Shown piece by piece: positions 1 through 5,465 of a stretch of 20,285 bases of DNA. Within the stretch, counting starts at the first letter, position 1. Each line of letters opens with the position of its first letter. The position numbers were made by a program, and so were the translations under genes. The notes beneath the pieces were generated by a model, which worked only from the letters and a program-made list of their open reading frames with translations, did not search any database and was not told where the DNA came from. The stretch is taken from positions 1 to 20,285 of the IMG/VR virus record IMGVR_UViG_3300031673_000606, one strand, 5' to 3'. This DNA comes from a virus.

Positions 1-1494
1 ATATTAAAAACTGCCAACGAAACATTATCAGATAAAGAAATCATAAAATACATAGCCGACTATGAAATAAATGAAGTGCCTACGTTGGATAAATTATGGG
101 ACTATTACATTGGAAACAATGTAAAAATTTTAACCAAAAAAGTAACCGATCCAAATAATCCAGATAATCGTATCCCTATTCCTTATGGTAGAAAAATAGT
201 AAATACCTATGTAGGGTATGCTTGGCGTCCTCGCTTTACTACGATAAAAGCGAACGTGGAAAAAGATCAATCGTTGGAAGTCAATGAGAATGCTTCCGAC
301 GAAACCAAAGAATTATCTTTATCAAAAGAAGAGAAATATGTTAATCAATTAAAAGAAACCTATAATCTAAATAATGAACATATAAAGACTTCACGCGATG
401 GCCGGAATATGGGCATCTTCGGTGTAGCATACGAATTGCTTTATACCGATGGTGAATTAGATACCGATACCATGACTACTAAATCAGATGTAAAATTCTT
501 TTGCTGCGATCCCAGAGAGATAATATTGATTTATGATTATTCGCCCGAACCTAAAAAGAAGATTGGAATACATTATACCAAAGTCAGCAGCAATTATTTT
601 AAGGTAGAAGTTTATTATAAATTAAAGGTTGGCGGAATAGTAACGTTTGATATGAAGCGCTCAGAAATAAATAATGAATGGGAATTAAGCGATAAAAAAG
701 AGTTAGTAAACTTTTTTGAAGATGTTCCTATCGTACCATTCTATTTCGGCGATGATATGCTAGGAATAATAAAACCCGTATTAGGTTTAATAGATGCCAA
801 CGATACGCTCTTCAGCGATTCTATGAATGAATTTGACCGATTCGCTTTTGCATATTTGATAATGAAAAAATATGGGTTAACCGATCCAACGAAAGTAAAA
901 ACGCCTGGAGTAATTTCTACTACGCTACAAAGCTTGAAAAAGAAAAGGATGTTTGAGAACGTCCCGGCTGATGCTGATATTAAATTCTTGACCAAGGATA
1001 TTCCTACAGCATTCATAGATTTTATGGCTAAACAAATACATGACCAGATCCATGTGCAAAGCCATATACCAGATTTTAATATGATGACCGGGGCCTTGAC
1101 CGGCGCAGCCATAGATCGATTATTATTTGATTTTGAAAATATGGTATCCAGCGCCGAAGCAGATTTTGATTTAGGTTTATTAGAGCGAATCAGATTAATC
1201 AATATAATTTATAAAATAAAAGGAATTGAAGTTGGAACTAATGATGATTTTACTATTGAGCATAAACGAAACAAGCCGATGAATACAAAAGAATTCGCTG
1301 ATACGGCTTTAGTAATGAAGAACGCCGGATTTAGTTCTTACGTTATTGCCGATGGTATGCCGGATGATATTATACCGGACGTGCAGGCAGAATTGGCTAG
1401 GCAGAAAAAAGAAGCCGGAGCATTAATGCCCGATATAGAAAATATTGATTATAGTAATATGGATGAAGAGCCTAACCCGGAGGAAAATGTATAA
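1..1494 (+). CDS. Portal protein, SPP1 gp6-like (5' end outside window)
   Basis: Portal subunit: a ring at one capsid vertex through which the terminase packages DNA and to which the connector binds. The frame is open from the first base, giving 497 visible residues; SPP1-type portals are about 500 residues, so little is missing. A GTG at 76 could be taken as a start, but the upstream codons read as normal portal N-terminus (LSDKEIIKYIADYEINEVP running into LDKLWDYYIGNN), so the real start lies before the window. The central acidic/aromatic part and the segment with MMTGALTGAAIDRLL resemble the stem and wing regions of this family. The acidic tail ends PNPEENV. The stop overlaps the next ATG by one base (TAATG), indicating translational coupling. 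The large terminase gene would be expected just upstream. Family assignment is by recognised pattern, not by a search. Confidence 0.88.
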   Translation: MLKTANETLSDKEIIKYIADYEINEVPTLDKLWDYYIGNNVKILTKKVTDPNNPDNRIPIPYGRKIVNTYVGYAWRPRFTTIKANVEKDQSLEVNENASDETKELSLSKEEKYVNQLKETYNLNNEHIKTSRDGRNMGIFGVAYELLYTDGELDTDTMTTKSDVKFFCCDPREIILIYDYSPEPKKKIGIHYTKVSSNYFKVEVYYKLKVGGIVTFDMKRSEINNEWELSDKKELVNFFEDVPIVPFYFGDDMLGIIKPVLGLIDANDTLFSDSMNEFDRFAFAYLIMKKYGLTDPTKVKTPGVISTTLQSLKKKRMFENVPADADIKFLTKDIPTAFIDFMAKQIHDQIHVQSHIPDFNMMTGALTGAAIDRLLFDFENMVSSAEADFDLGLLERIRLINIIYKIKGIEVGTNDDFTIEHKRNKPMNTKEFADTALVMKNAGFSSYVIADGMPDDIIPDVQAELARQKKEAGALMPDIENIDYSNMDEEPNPEENV

Positions 1495-1700
1495 TGTTAA
1501 GTGACAGGGTGACAAATAAAGTAGAGAATTTAAAGAAGCAAGAGATAGAATTAACTTCAATGCGTAAAGAGCAAATTAATTTAATAAATAAATATGAAGC
1601 AGCTTTAAAATTAAAAGTTTTAAATGAAAACGGTATAGCCGAGTTGGAAAGTAAATTAAAACGCGGTTATGATGAATTAAGCAAAATGTTAAACGAGTAA
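1494..1700 (+). CDS. Small charged helical protein, unknown function
   Basis: A 68-residue product rich in Lys, Glu and Leu, with heptad-like spacing of Leu/Ile/Val (VENLKKQEIEL, LKLKVLNENGIAELESKL), so it is probably one long coiled coil. No cysteines, signal peptide or membrane segment. It starts on the TAATG junction with the portal stop, so it is coupled to portal translation. Small helical proteins between portal and minor head genes are common in phages, but I recognise no specific family. It could be a portal or head assembly cofactor; that is only positional inference. Confidence 0.72.
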   Translation: MLSDRVTNKVENLKKQEIELTSMRKEQINLINKYEAALKLKVLNENGIAELESKLKRGYDELSKMLNE

Positions 1701-1717
1701 AGGAGATAAACAATAAA

Positions 1718-1933
1718 ATGTTTTTAGAGAAAATCAATTGCCCATATAAATTATGTGGCGCTGTATTTACTCCAGATGAAAAGGCTTTGATTTATACTAC
1801 GTTAGGTAGATTTACTTATTGCCCTAAATGTGGGCAGAAGATTATCATAACTAAATTGGCTCAGCCGGTTCTTAATCCTAAAGAGCATATGAGTAAAAAA
1901 GAGCGGTTATCTTTACGCAGGGCAGTTAAATGA
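1718..1933 (+). CDS. Small zinc-ribbon protein
   Basis: A 71-residue protein with two cysteine pairs: C8 and C13 (CPYKLC) and C35 and C38 (CPKC, followed by GQK). This is the pattern of a treble-clef or zinc-ribbon knuckle; the second pair with the trailing G is typical. The C-terminal third is basic (KKERLSLRRAVK), which would suit nucleic-acid contact. A clear ribosome site (AAAGGAGAT) lies 5' of the ATG. The stop overlaps the ATG of the next gene (ATGA). Function is unknown; zinc binding is inferred from the cysteines. Confidence 0.75.
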   Translation: MFLEKINCPYKLCGAVFTPDEKALIYTTLGRFTYCPKCGQKIIITKLAQPVLNPKEHMSKKERLSLRRAVK

Positions 1934-2082
1934 TTCCTAGTAAAGACGAATTAAAAAAGTTAGCCCATAATGAATTGTTTATTAATGCTTGTAAATTGGA
2001 TTGTAATAAATGCGATTGGCAGAAGGATAAAACGGATTGCCGGATATTGGCAAAAATAGAACTATCAAAAGAAGGAGACTAA
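1930..2082 (+). CDS. 50-residue cysteine-rich protein
   Basis: A short gene that starts inside the previous stop codon (ATGA) and ends two bases before the ATG of the next gene, filling the gap exactly. The product (MIPSKDELKKLAHNELF...) has four cysteines in a C-x4-C-x2-C-x6-C arrangement around CKLDCNKC and DWQKDKTDC, which suggests a small metal-binding or disulphide knot. The 3' end carries the AAGGAGACT ribosome site used by the next gene, so it also acts as a coupling cistron. No family recognised. Confidence 0.7.
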   Translation: MIPSKDELKKLAHNELFINACKLDCNKCDWQKDKTDCRILAKIELSKEGD

Positions 2083-2083
2083 C

Positions 2084-2332
2084 ATGGGTGGACCAGGAAG
2101 CGGAAGGAAGAAAGGCGGAGGAAAGAAAAGCGGCGGTGAGAAAACATTAAAAGCGAATTTAAAGAAGCCATTAGCTTTTAAAAATGCCCCGGTAAGTACA
2201 GTAAAAAATTTAATGTCCTCGGGGAATAAAAGTTTAAAAGGGAAGAAAGGTAAAGTTGCGTTAAAAAATGCGAAGCGCGGTGAGCGTTATAGAACTAAGG
2301 CAAAATTAAATTATAATAGTAAAGGATTGTGA
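2084..2332 (+). CDS. Lysine/glycine-rich protein with GGPGSGRKK N-terminus (copy A)
   Basis: An 82-residue, very basic protein starting MGGPGSGRKKGGGKKSGG. The GGPGSGR(K/H) opening is a recurrent N-terminal tag of small phage proteins; its function is not settled, and its Gly-Arg-Lys content resembles an AT-hook-like or general nucleic-acid-binding tail. The rest is Lys/Asn/Ala-rich low-complexity sequence without predicted membrane segment. The ribosome site GAAGGAG is well placed. A second gene with the same 20-nt start occurs at 3837, and in both places a KLSDYELK-coding stretch follows, indicating a segmental duplication. Confidence 0.75.
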   Translation: MGGPGSGRKKGGGKKSGGEKTLKANLKKPLAFKNAPVSTVKNLMSSGNKSLKGKKGKVALKNAKRGERYRTKAKLNYNSKGL

Positions 2333-2338
2333 TACTAG

Positions 2339-3274
2339 ATGCCTAAATTATCTGACTACGAATTAAAAGCATTAGCCGTCCTCGAACACCGCCAAAGCCT
2401 GTATGAAAAACAAGTACAAAAGGCTTTGGCGGATGCTTTGCTTTCCATTCGTGGTGAATTGTCCAGGCTCTATGATAAATATTCCGTAAAGGGATTATTG
2501 ACTAGAGCCGAGATGACCAAGTACAATAAATATATTACGATGGAAACGCAGATGCTTAAATTAATTAATCCAGCAATAGCCGCTAATATTAAAACGATTA
2601 AATATATGTTACCGGAACAATATAATGCATCATTTTTTAATTATGCCTGGGCAATGGATAATGGTAATGGTGTACGATTGGCTTGGGGCATAGTCGATAC
2701 CAAAGCGGTACAGGCTGCCTTCGATATTACTAACCCAAAGAATATTGAATTAAAAGAAGCATTACATAATTATGGTCCGAGTGCTAAAAAATATATTAGA
2801 AACGCACTATTAAAAAACCTATCCCGTGGCAAAGGCTATACGGAAATGGTTAATGATATTAAAGCTGCTTTGAATAAAACTGCATTTGAAGCATTACGGA
2901 TATTAAGGACAGAAGGGCAGCGGGCTATAAGCCGTGGCCAGGATGACGCTTATTTACGTGCAAGAGAAAAAGGTATTGAAGGCGATATTATTTGGGATGC
3001 TACAAAAGATATTAGGACAAGGGCATCCCATGGCCGTGCTGATGGTACCATAAAAAGTGCTGATGGTTTGTTTCATACAAAAGATTTTATTGCGGAATAC
3101 CCGTTGGACCCAAACTTGTCGGCAGAAGAATCAATTAATTGCCGTTGTAGAGAACGATTTCAAATAACCGGATATTCACCACAGTTAATGAGGACTAGAG
3201 AAGAAGGCATTATTCCGTATCAAACGTTTTCTGAGTATGCCAAAGAGTGGCATCCAGAATGGTTAAAGAAATAA
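2339..3274 (+). CDS. Minor head protein / head morphogenesis protein, SPP1 gp7-like
   Basis: A 311-residue protein of the SPP1 gp7 / Mu F-like family, a portal-associated internal head protein made in few copies and linked to DNA ejection and procapsid assembly. The N-terminal half is helical and charged. The C-terminal half carries the family signature: LRTEGQRAISRGQDDAY, then WDATKDIRTRASHGRADG, and the terminal cysteine motif INCRCRERF around residues 276-284. Length and location downstream of the portal fit the family. The start ATG is followed by codons for PKLSDYELK, a stretch copied at 4044. The ribosome site is weak (AAAGGA about 14 nt upstream), so expression may rely on coupling to the previous gene. 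Confidence 0.87.
   Translation: MPKLSDYELKALAVLEHRQSLYEKQVQKALADALLSIRGELSRLYDKYSVKGLLTRAEMTKYNKYITMETQMLKLINPAIAANIKTIKYMLPEQYNASFFNYAWAMDNGNGVRLAWGIVDTKAVQAAFDITNPKNIELKEALHNYGPSAKKYIRNALLKNLSRGKGYTEMVNDIKAALNKTAFEALRILRTEGQRAISRGQDDAYLRAREKGIEGDIIWDATKDIRTRASHGRADGTIKSADGLFHTKDFIAEYPLDPNLSAEESINCRCRERFQITGYSPQLMRTREEGIIPYQTFSEYAKEWHPEWLKK
2345..2369 (+). repeat. Direct repeat, copy 1 (25 bp exact)
   Basis: This 25-bp stretch at the 5' end of the minor head gene is identical to 4050-4074. It encodes KLSDYELK in both places. Together with the shared 20-bp start of the genes at 2084 and 3837 it marks a duplicated gene pair. Confidence 0.9.
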
Positions 3275-3291
3275 AAGGAGTATAGAACATT

Positions 3292-3591
3292 ATGGTAACT
3301 AAAAAAGGGTCAAAAAATATAAAATCTGCCAAGGTCGTTAAAAAAGAAACTAAAAAGGAATCTAGTAATAAAGCTAATAAAGCAAAAGTAAAAAATAAAG
3401 TTAGTAAAGTGCCAGCGCCGTTATCAATGAAAGTGACGGCATCTGATAAAAGATGGCAGGAAGAAAATGATGCACGGACATTAATGCAAGCTGAAGAAAT
3501 AAAAAATGATTCTAAAAGATTTAATTCTGCAAAAAGTATAGTTGCAGCACAATTGGAAGCTGGTAAAAAAATTATTACAGGCAATAAATGA
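3292..3591 (+). CDS. Small basic phage protein with RWQEENDARTL motif
   Basis: A 99-residue protein. The first 45 residues are lysine-rich low-complexity sequence (KKETKKESSNKANKAKVKNK). The second half contains DKRWQEENDARTLMQAEE followed by IKNDSKRF, a W-x-x-E-x-D-A-R-T-L pattern that I recall from small phage proteins in structural and replication modules; no biochemical role is known to me. The C-terminus is probably a single helix. A good ribosome site (AAAGGAG) precedes the ATG. Its stop overlaps the following ATG (ATGA). The basic N-terminus could bind DNA, but nothing proves it. Confidence 0.75.
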   Translation: MVTKKGSKNIKSAKVVKKETKKESSNKANKAKVKNKVSKVPAPLSMKVTASDKRWQEENDARTLMQAEEIKNDSKRFNSAKSIVAAQLEAGKKIITGNK

Positions 3592-3825
3592 TAGATAATC
3601 CGTTACCATTAAATATTATTTTAAATGCTGATCAAGATAAATTACATATTGATGTAAATAAACGTAGAATAGTACAAAGCGCATTAAAACGAAATTTAGT
3701 ATGCCCCTGAGTGCGGAAAAAGTAAAATTGTAGATTATTCTGATGAATTTATAACTATTTTTGGAAATCATTATAATGGCGCTGGTGGTTTATTTATATG
3801 TAGAAATAAATTTCATTTCGAGTAA
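3588..3825 (+). CDS. Small zinc-binding-type protein split by a +1 frameshift at CCC-TGA
   Basis: From the ATG at 3588 (overlapping the previous stop) a frame of 40 codons ends ...NLVCP at the TGA 3708-3710. In the +1 frame the sequence continues without a break, ECGKSKIVDYSDEF and onward to NKFHFE and the TAA at 3823-3825. Joined, the two parts rebuild a CPECG knuckle whose first cysteine is in one frame and second in the other; a later ICRNKFH could supply further ligands. The full product would be 78 residues. The junction is a run of four C followed by TGA, so either one extra C was inserted (mutation or sequencing error) or ribosomes slip +1 at CCC-TGA. The gene ends 11 bases before the next ATG, as an intact gene would. 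Function unknown. Confidence 0.6.
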
Positions 3826-3836
3826 AGGAGCATAAA

Positions 3837-4019
3837 ATGGGTGGACCAGGAAGCGGTAGGAAAAAGAGTGGTGGGAGCAAAGGTAAAACCAAAGAGCAGG
3901 CTACTGCTGCTAGAAATGTCATGATTAAAAGAAGGCAGGCCGGAGCTAATAATTCTAGTATACATGCTTGGAAAAAAGGATTGATCGCTCGTCATCCTAA
4001 TTTGACAGGGAAAATTTAA
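3837..4019 (+). CDS. Lysine-rich protein with GGPGSGRKK N-terminus (copy B)
   Basis: A 60-residue basic protein starting MGGPGSGRKKSGGSKGK. Its first 20 coding bases are identical to those of the gene at 2084, but the rest differs (TKEQATAARNVMIKRRQAG, then a Trp-Lys-Lys and a RHPNL segment). It is a shortened or diverged paralogue. An AAAGGAG ribosome site sits just upstream. Role unknown; the arginine/lysine content suits nucleic-acid contact. Confidence 0.72.
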   Translation: MGGPGSGRKKSGGSKGKTKEQATAARNVMIKRRQAGANNSSIHAWKKGLIARHPNLTGKI

Positions 4020-4043
4020 TTAAGTAAAAAGTGCATAAAATAA

Positions 4044-4082
4044 ATGCTCAAATTATCTGACTACGAATTAAAAGGAGAATAA
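4044..4082 (+). pseudogene. Remnant of the duplicated minor head gene start
   Basis: ATG plus eleven codons reading MLKLSDYELKGE, then TAA. The KLSDYELK part is a 25-bp exact copy (4050-4074) of the start of the minor head gene at 2339. In this copy the coding sequence runs directly into AAAAGGAG, the ribosome site of the next gene, and stops. It follows a GGPGSGRKK gene, as the original does. It is therefore best read as the scar of a tandem duplication followed by deletion. It may still be translated as a coupling mini-ORF. Confidence 0.65.
4050..4074 (+). repeat. Direct repeat, copy 2 (25 bp exact)
   Basis: Identical to 2345-2369. Four bases after its ATG differ (CTC against CCT), so the identity is not simply a shared ribosome-site context. 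Confidence 0.9.
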
Positions 4083-4083
4083 T

Positions 4084-4224
4084 ATGCCACTTAAAAAAGG
4101 CCGAAGCAAAAAAGTAATATCAGAAAATATTGCTACCGAAGTTAAATCAGGTAAGCCGGTTAAGCAGGCCGTGGCTATAGCAATGAGCAAGGCTAAGAAA
4201 AAGAAGGGCAAGAAAGCTAAATGA
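4084..4224 (+). CDS. Small lysine-rich protein, DUF6496-like
   Basis: A 46-residue product beginning MPLKKGRSKKVISENIATEV, followed by KSGKPVKQAVAIAMSKAKKK. The S-x-K-x-I-S-x-N-I-x-T-E and GKPxKQAVAIAxSKA pattern matches small phage proteins I know as DUF6496. It is almost entirely one basic helix plus a lysine tail; function unknown. A strong ribosome site (AAAAGGAG) is 7 bases upstream and the stop overlaps the next ATG (ATGA). The family name is from memory; a domain search would settle it. Confidence 0.75.
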   Translation: MPLKKGRSKKVISENIATEVKSGKPVKQAVAIAMSKAKKKKGKKAK

Positions 4225-4730
4225 AAGCAATTAAATTTGATGATGAATTGACGGATACGGCAATAAAGAATTTATTCAAGGAAATAGATATCATAAACAA
4301 AGATGAAGAAATTATTTTATATTTTTGCTCTATGGGCGGTGATAATACTAATGCACATCAATTAGCAGATTATATCAATAGAAACAATTGCGATAGGTTT
4401 ACAATTATAATAGATTGGGAATGTTCCAGCGCGGCTTTTTTCTTTTTATGCAATGTTAAATGTAAAGTAATAATCAATGAAGGTGCATTTGCCATTATAC
4501 ATTTAATAAGTAATGAATTGAATTACAGAATGGCGCAAGATCCAGTGTCCTATGCTACATTTTCTAAAAAGCATTTGGATGAAGAGAAATCAACTTTATT
4601 ATTGGAATTATCTTATGCCGGTTTTGATAATGATGAATTGCATATGATAGATACTGGACGGGATATTATATTGGATAGCAGGCGGATGAAATACGCAATT
4701 GAATCAATAAAAGAATTAAGGGGGAAATGA
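4221..4730 (+). CDS. ClpP-fold serine protease, candidate prohead protease
   Basis: A 169-residue protein with the layout of ClpP. A CSMGG turn (G39-G40) corresponds to the SPGG oxyanion loop. S69 in ECSSAAFFFL sits where the ClpP nucleophile sits; H94 in AIIHLIS lies 25 residues later, the same distance as S97 to H122 in E. coli ClpP. D148 in GRDIILDS lies 54 residues after H94, near the 49 of ClpP, in matching context. So a full catalytic triad is present. It is shorter than cellular ClpP (about 195-207 residues) and lacks the ClpX-docking context, so it probably acts alone. Sitting between the minor head gene and the scaffold, it most likely trims scaffold or coat proteins during capsid maturation. 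That role is inference from position. Confidence 0.78.
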   Translation: MKAIKFDDELTDTAIKNLFKEIDIINKDEEIILYFCSMGGDNTNAHQLADYINRNNCDRFTIIIDWECSSAAFFFLCNVKCKVIINEGAFAIIHLISNELNYRMAQDPVSYATFSKKHLDEEKSTLLLELSYAGFDNDELHMIDTGRDIILDSRRMKYAIESIKELRGK

Positions 4731-4731
4731 A

Positions 4732-4926
4732 ATGGCTGATAGAATAATGAGTACTACTGGAACGTCAATAGAAAGTTACCTGGATTGGGTCAGAAAAGAA
4801 TTGACCAAAAAGGATTATGGTGAAGTATCGATAGTATTTACGGTAACCAGGGGCTGCGTGACGGATGTCAAGAAAAACAGCATGGACAGCGAGCATATCC
4901 CGCTGCCCACCGTCAGTAATCGGTGA
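4732..4926 (+). CDS. Small protein of unknown function
   Basis: A 64-residue protein, MADRIMSTTGTSIESYLDWV..., with a predicted helix followed by a beta-like VSIVFTVTRGCVTDV strand pair. No catalytic or metal site visible. A GGGGG-containing ribosome site precedes the ATG, one base after the previous stop. Its last 25 codons lie in a stretch that can fold as RNA (TGACGG 4859-4864 with CCGTCA 4910-4915, enclosing CAGCG/CGCTG), directly before the conserved RNA-like element. It is the last gene before the non-coding region, so it probably ends a transcription unit. Confidence 0.72.
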   Translation: MADRIMSTTGTSIESYLDWVRKELTKKDYGEVSIVFTVTRGCVTDVKKNSMDSEHIPLPTVSNR

Positions 4927-5011
4927 TTGTGCTATTAAGATAAATGTGTGACAAGGTTTGCTAGCCGAATCCGGGTAAAGTATAGGACTGGGCTTGGATG
5001 CCCCTTGTTTT
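4927..5011 (+). ncRNA. Conserved structured RNA-like element, copy 1
   Basis: Starts right after the TGA of the preceding gene. Positions 4927-4984 align without gaps to 18620-18677 with 51 of 58 identical; the first 24 positions are fully identical. ACAAGG (4951-4956) can pair with CCTTGT (5003-5008), which is followed by a T-run, like an intrinsic terminator. A GGGC/GCCC hairpin (4990-4993, 5000-5003) sits inside the closing stem. Compared with copy 2, the pair A4954-T5005 becomes G-C and A4951-T5008 becomes G.T, so pairing is kept. Both copies end a transcription unit. I recognise no known RNA family. Confidence 0.62.
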
Positions 5012-5030
5012 GACCTATTTCGATAGGTTA
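5011..5030 (+). terminator. UUCG-capped hairpin
   Basis: TGACCTAT (5011-5018), loop TTCG, ATAGGTTA (5023-5030): eight pairs with one G.T. UUCG loops are very stable in RNA. It lies directly after the T-run of the preceding element and is followed by an AT-rich stretch, so it may back up termination or protect a 3' end. No strong T-run follows, so a terminator role is uncertain. Confidence 0.45.
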
Positions 5031-5050
5031 TAGATTATTTTTATGTTTTA

Positions 5051-5059
5051 TGTTATAAT
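5051..5059 (+). promoter_or_regulatory. Extended -10 promoter
   Basis: TGTTATAAT: a perfect TATAAT (5054-5059) preceded by TG at the extended -10 position. The -35 position 17 bp upstream (TAGATT, 5031-5036) is poor, which is usual for extended -10 promoters. It lies in a non-coding gap after a terminator-like element and before a structured leader and the scaffold/coat genes, so it probably gives the capsid genes their own transcript starting near 5066. Confidence 0.55.
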
Positions 5060-5084
5060 ATATATATAGTTAAATGTTACTCAA

Positions 5085-5159
5085 CCGGAAAACCGGAGAG
5101 GGCATGAATAACGGGATCAAGGGCAAAACCCGAAGTCTTGTTGTTCGTGTCCTCTTTTT
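5085..5159 (+). ncRNA. Structured leader or small RNA with long hairpin and T-run
   Basis: First CCGG-AAAA-CCGG (5085-5096), then a 16-pair stem formed by AGAGGGCATGAATAAC (5097-5112) and GTTGTTCGTGTCCTCT (5140-5155). All 16 positions pair in RNA, three of them as G.U, so the DNA inverted repeat is imperfect while the RNA stem is complete. A GGG-CAAAA-CCC hairpin (5121-5131) sits in the loop. TTTTT follows the stem. With the promoter at 5051 this gives a predicted transcript of about 95 nt: a terminator/attenuator in front of the capsid genes or a free small RNA. The ribosome site of the next gene lies outside the hairpin. Confidence 0.6.
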
Positions 5160-5189
5160 ATTTATCGAGAAAAAAGGAGAAAGAATTAA

Positions 5190-5465
5190 ATGAATAAAGA
5201 ACGGCAAAGGAAACTTGAAGCACGCGAACGGCGTCAGGCATCGCTTGGCAATATCGGGACGAGCATCAAGGAGCCGAAACCAATCACAGAAAAGAAAGTT
5301 GTTATAAATCATGTTGTGCCGAAACCTATTGACGTTGACCATGTAAAAAAGGTTGTCGAGGTTCAGCACATAGAAAAGCGTGGGCGTGGTCGCCCTAAAA
5401 AAATACATACGGACTTGCCGGTGGCTAAAAAGGCAAACAGCAAGGACAAAAGGAAGAACAAATGA
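5190..5465 (+). CDS. AT-hook-containing basic protein
   Basis: A 91-residue hydrophilic protein with a charged N-terminus (MNKERQRKLEARERRQ) and, near residue 70, KRGRGRPKK, a canonical AT-hook core (RGRP flanked by basic residues) for minor-groove binding of AT-rich DNA. The tail is again lysine-rich. A good ribosome site (AAAAGGAG, 5173-5180) precedes the ATG. The stop overlaps the scaffold start (ATGA), so it is co-expressed with scaffold and coat. It could bind phage DNA in the capsid or regulate the nearby promoter; neither is shown by the sequence. First gene after the structured leader. Confidence 0.75.
   Translation: MNKERQRKLEARERRQASLGNIGTSIKEPKPITEKKVVINHVVPKPIDVDHVKKVVEVQHIEKRGRGRPKKIHTDLPVAKKANSKDKRKNK

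Noticed and set aside
76-78. GTG as start of the portal gene
   Set aside because: The frame is open to the first base and the upstream codons read as portal sequence; there is no ribosome site before this GTG.
741-1202. Minus-strand ORF of 153 codons inside the portal gene
   Set aside because: Antisense shadow of a recognised gene; serine-rich random composition and no coupling with other minus-strand genes.
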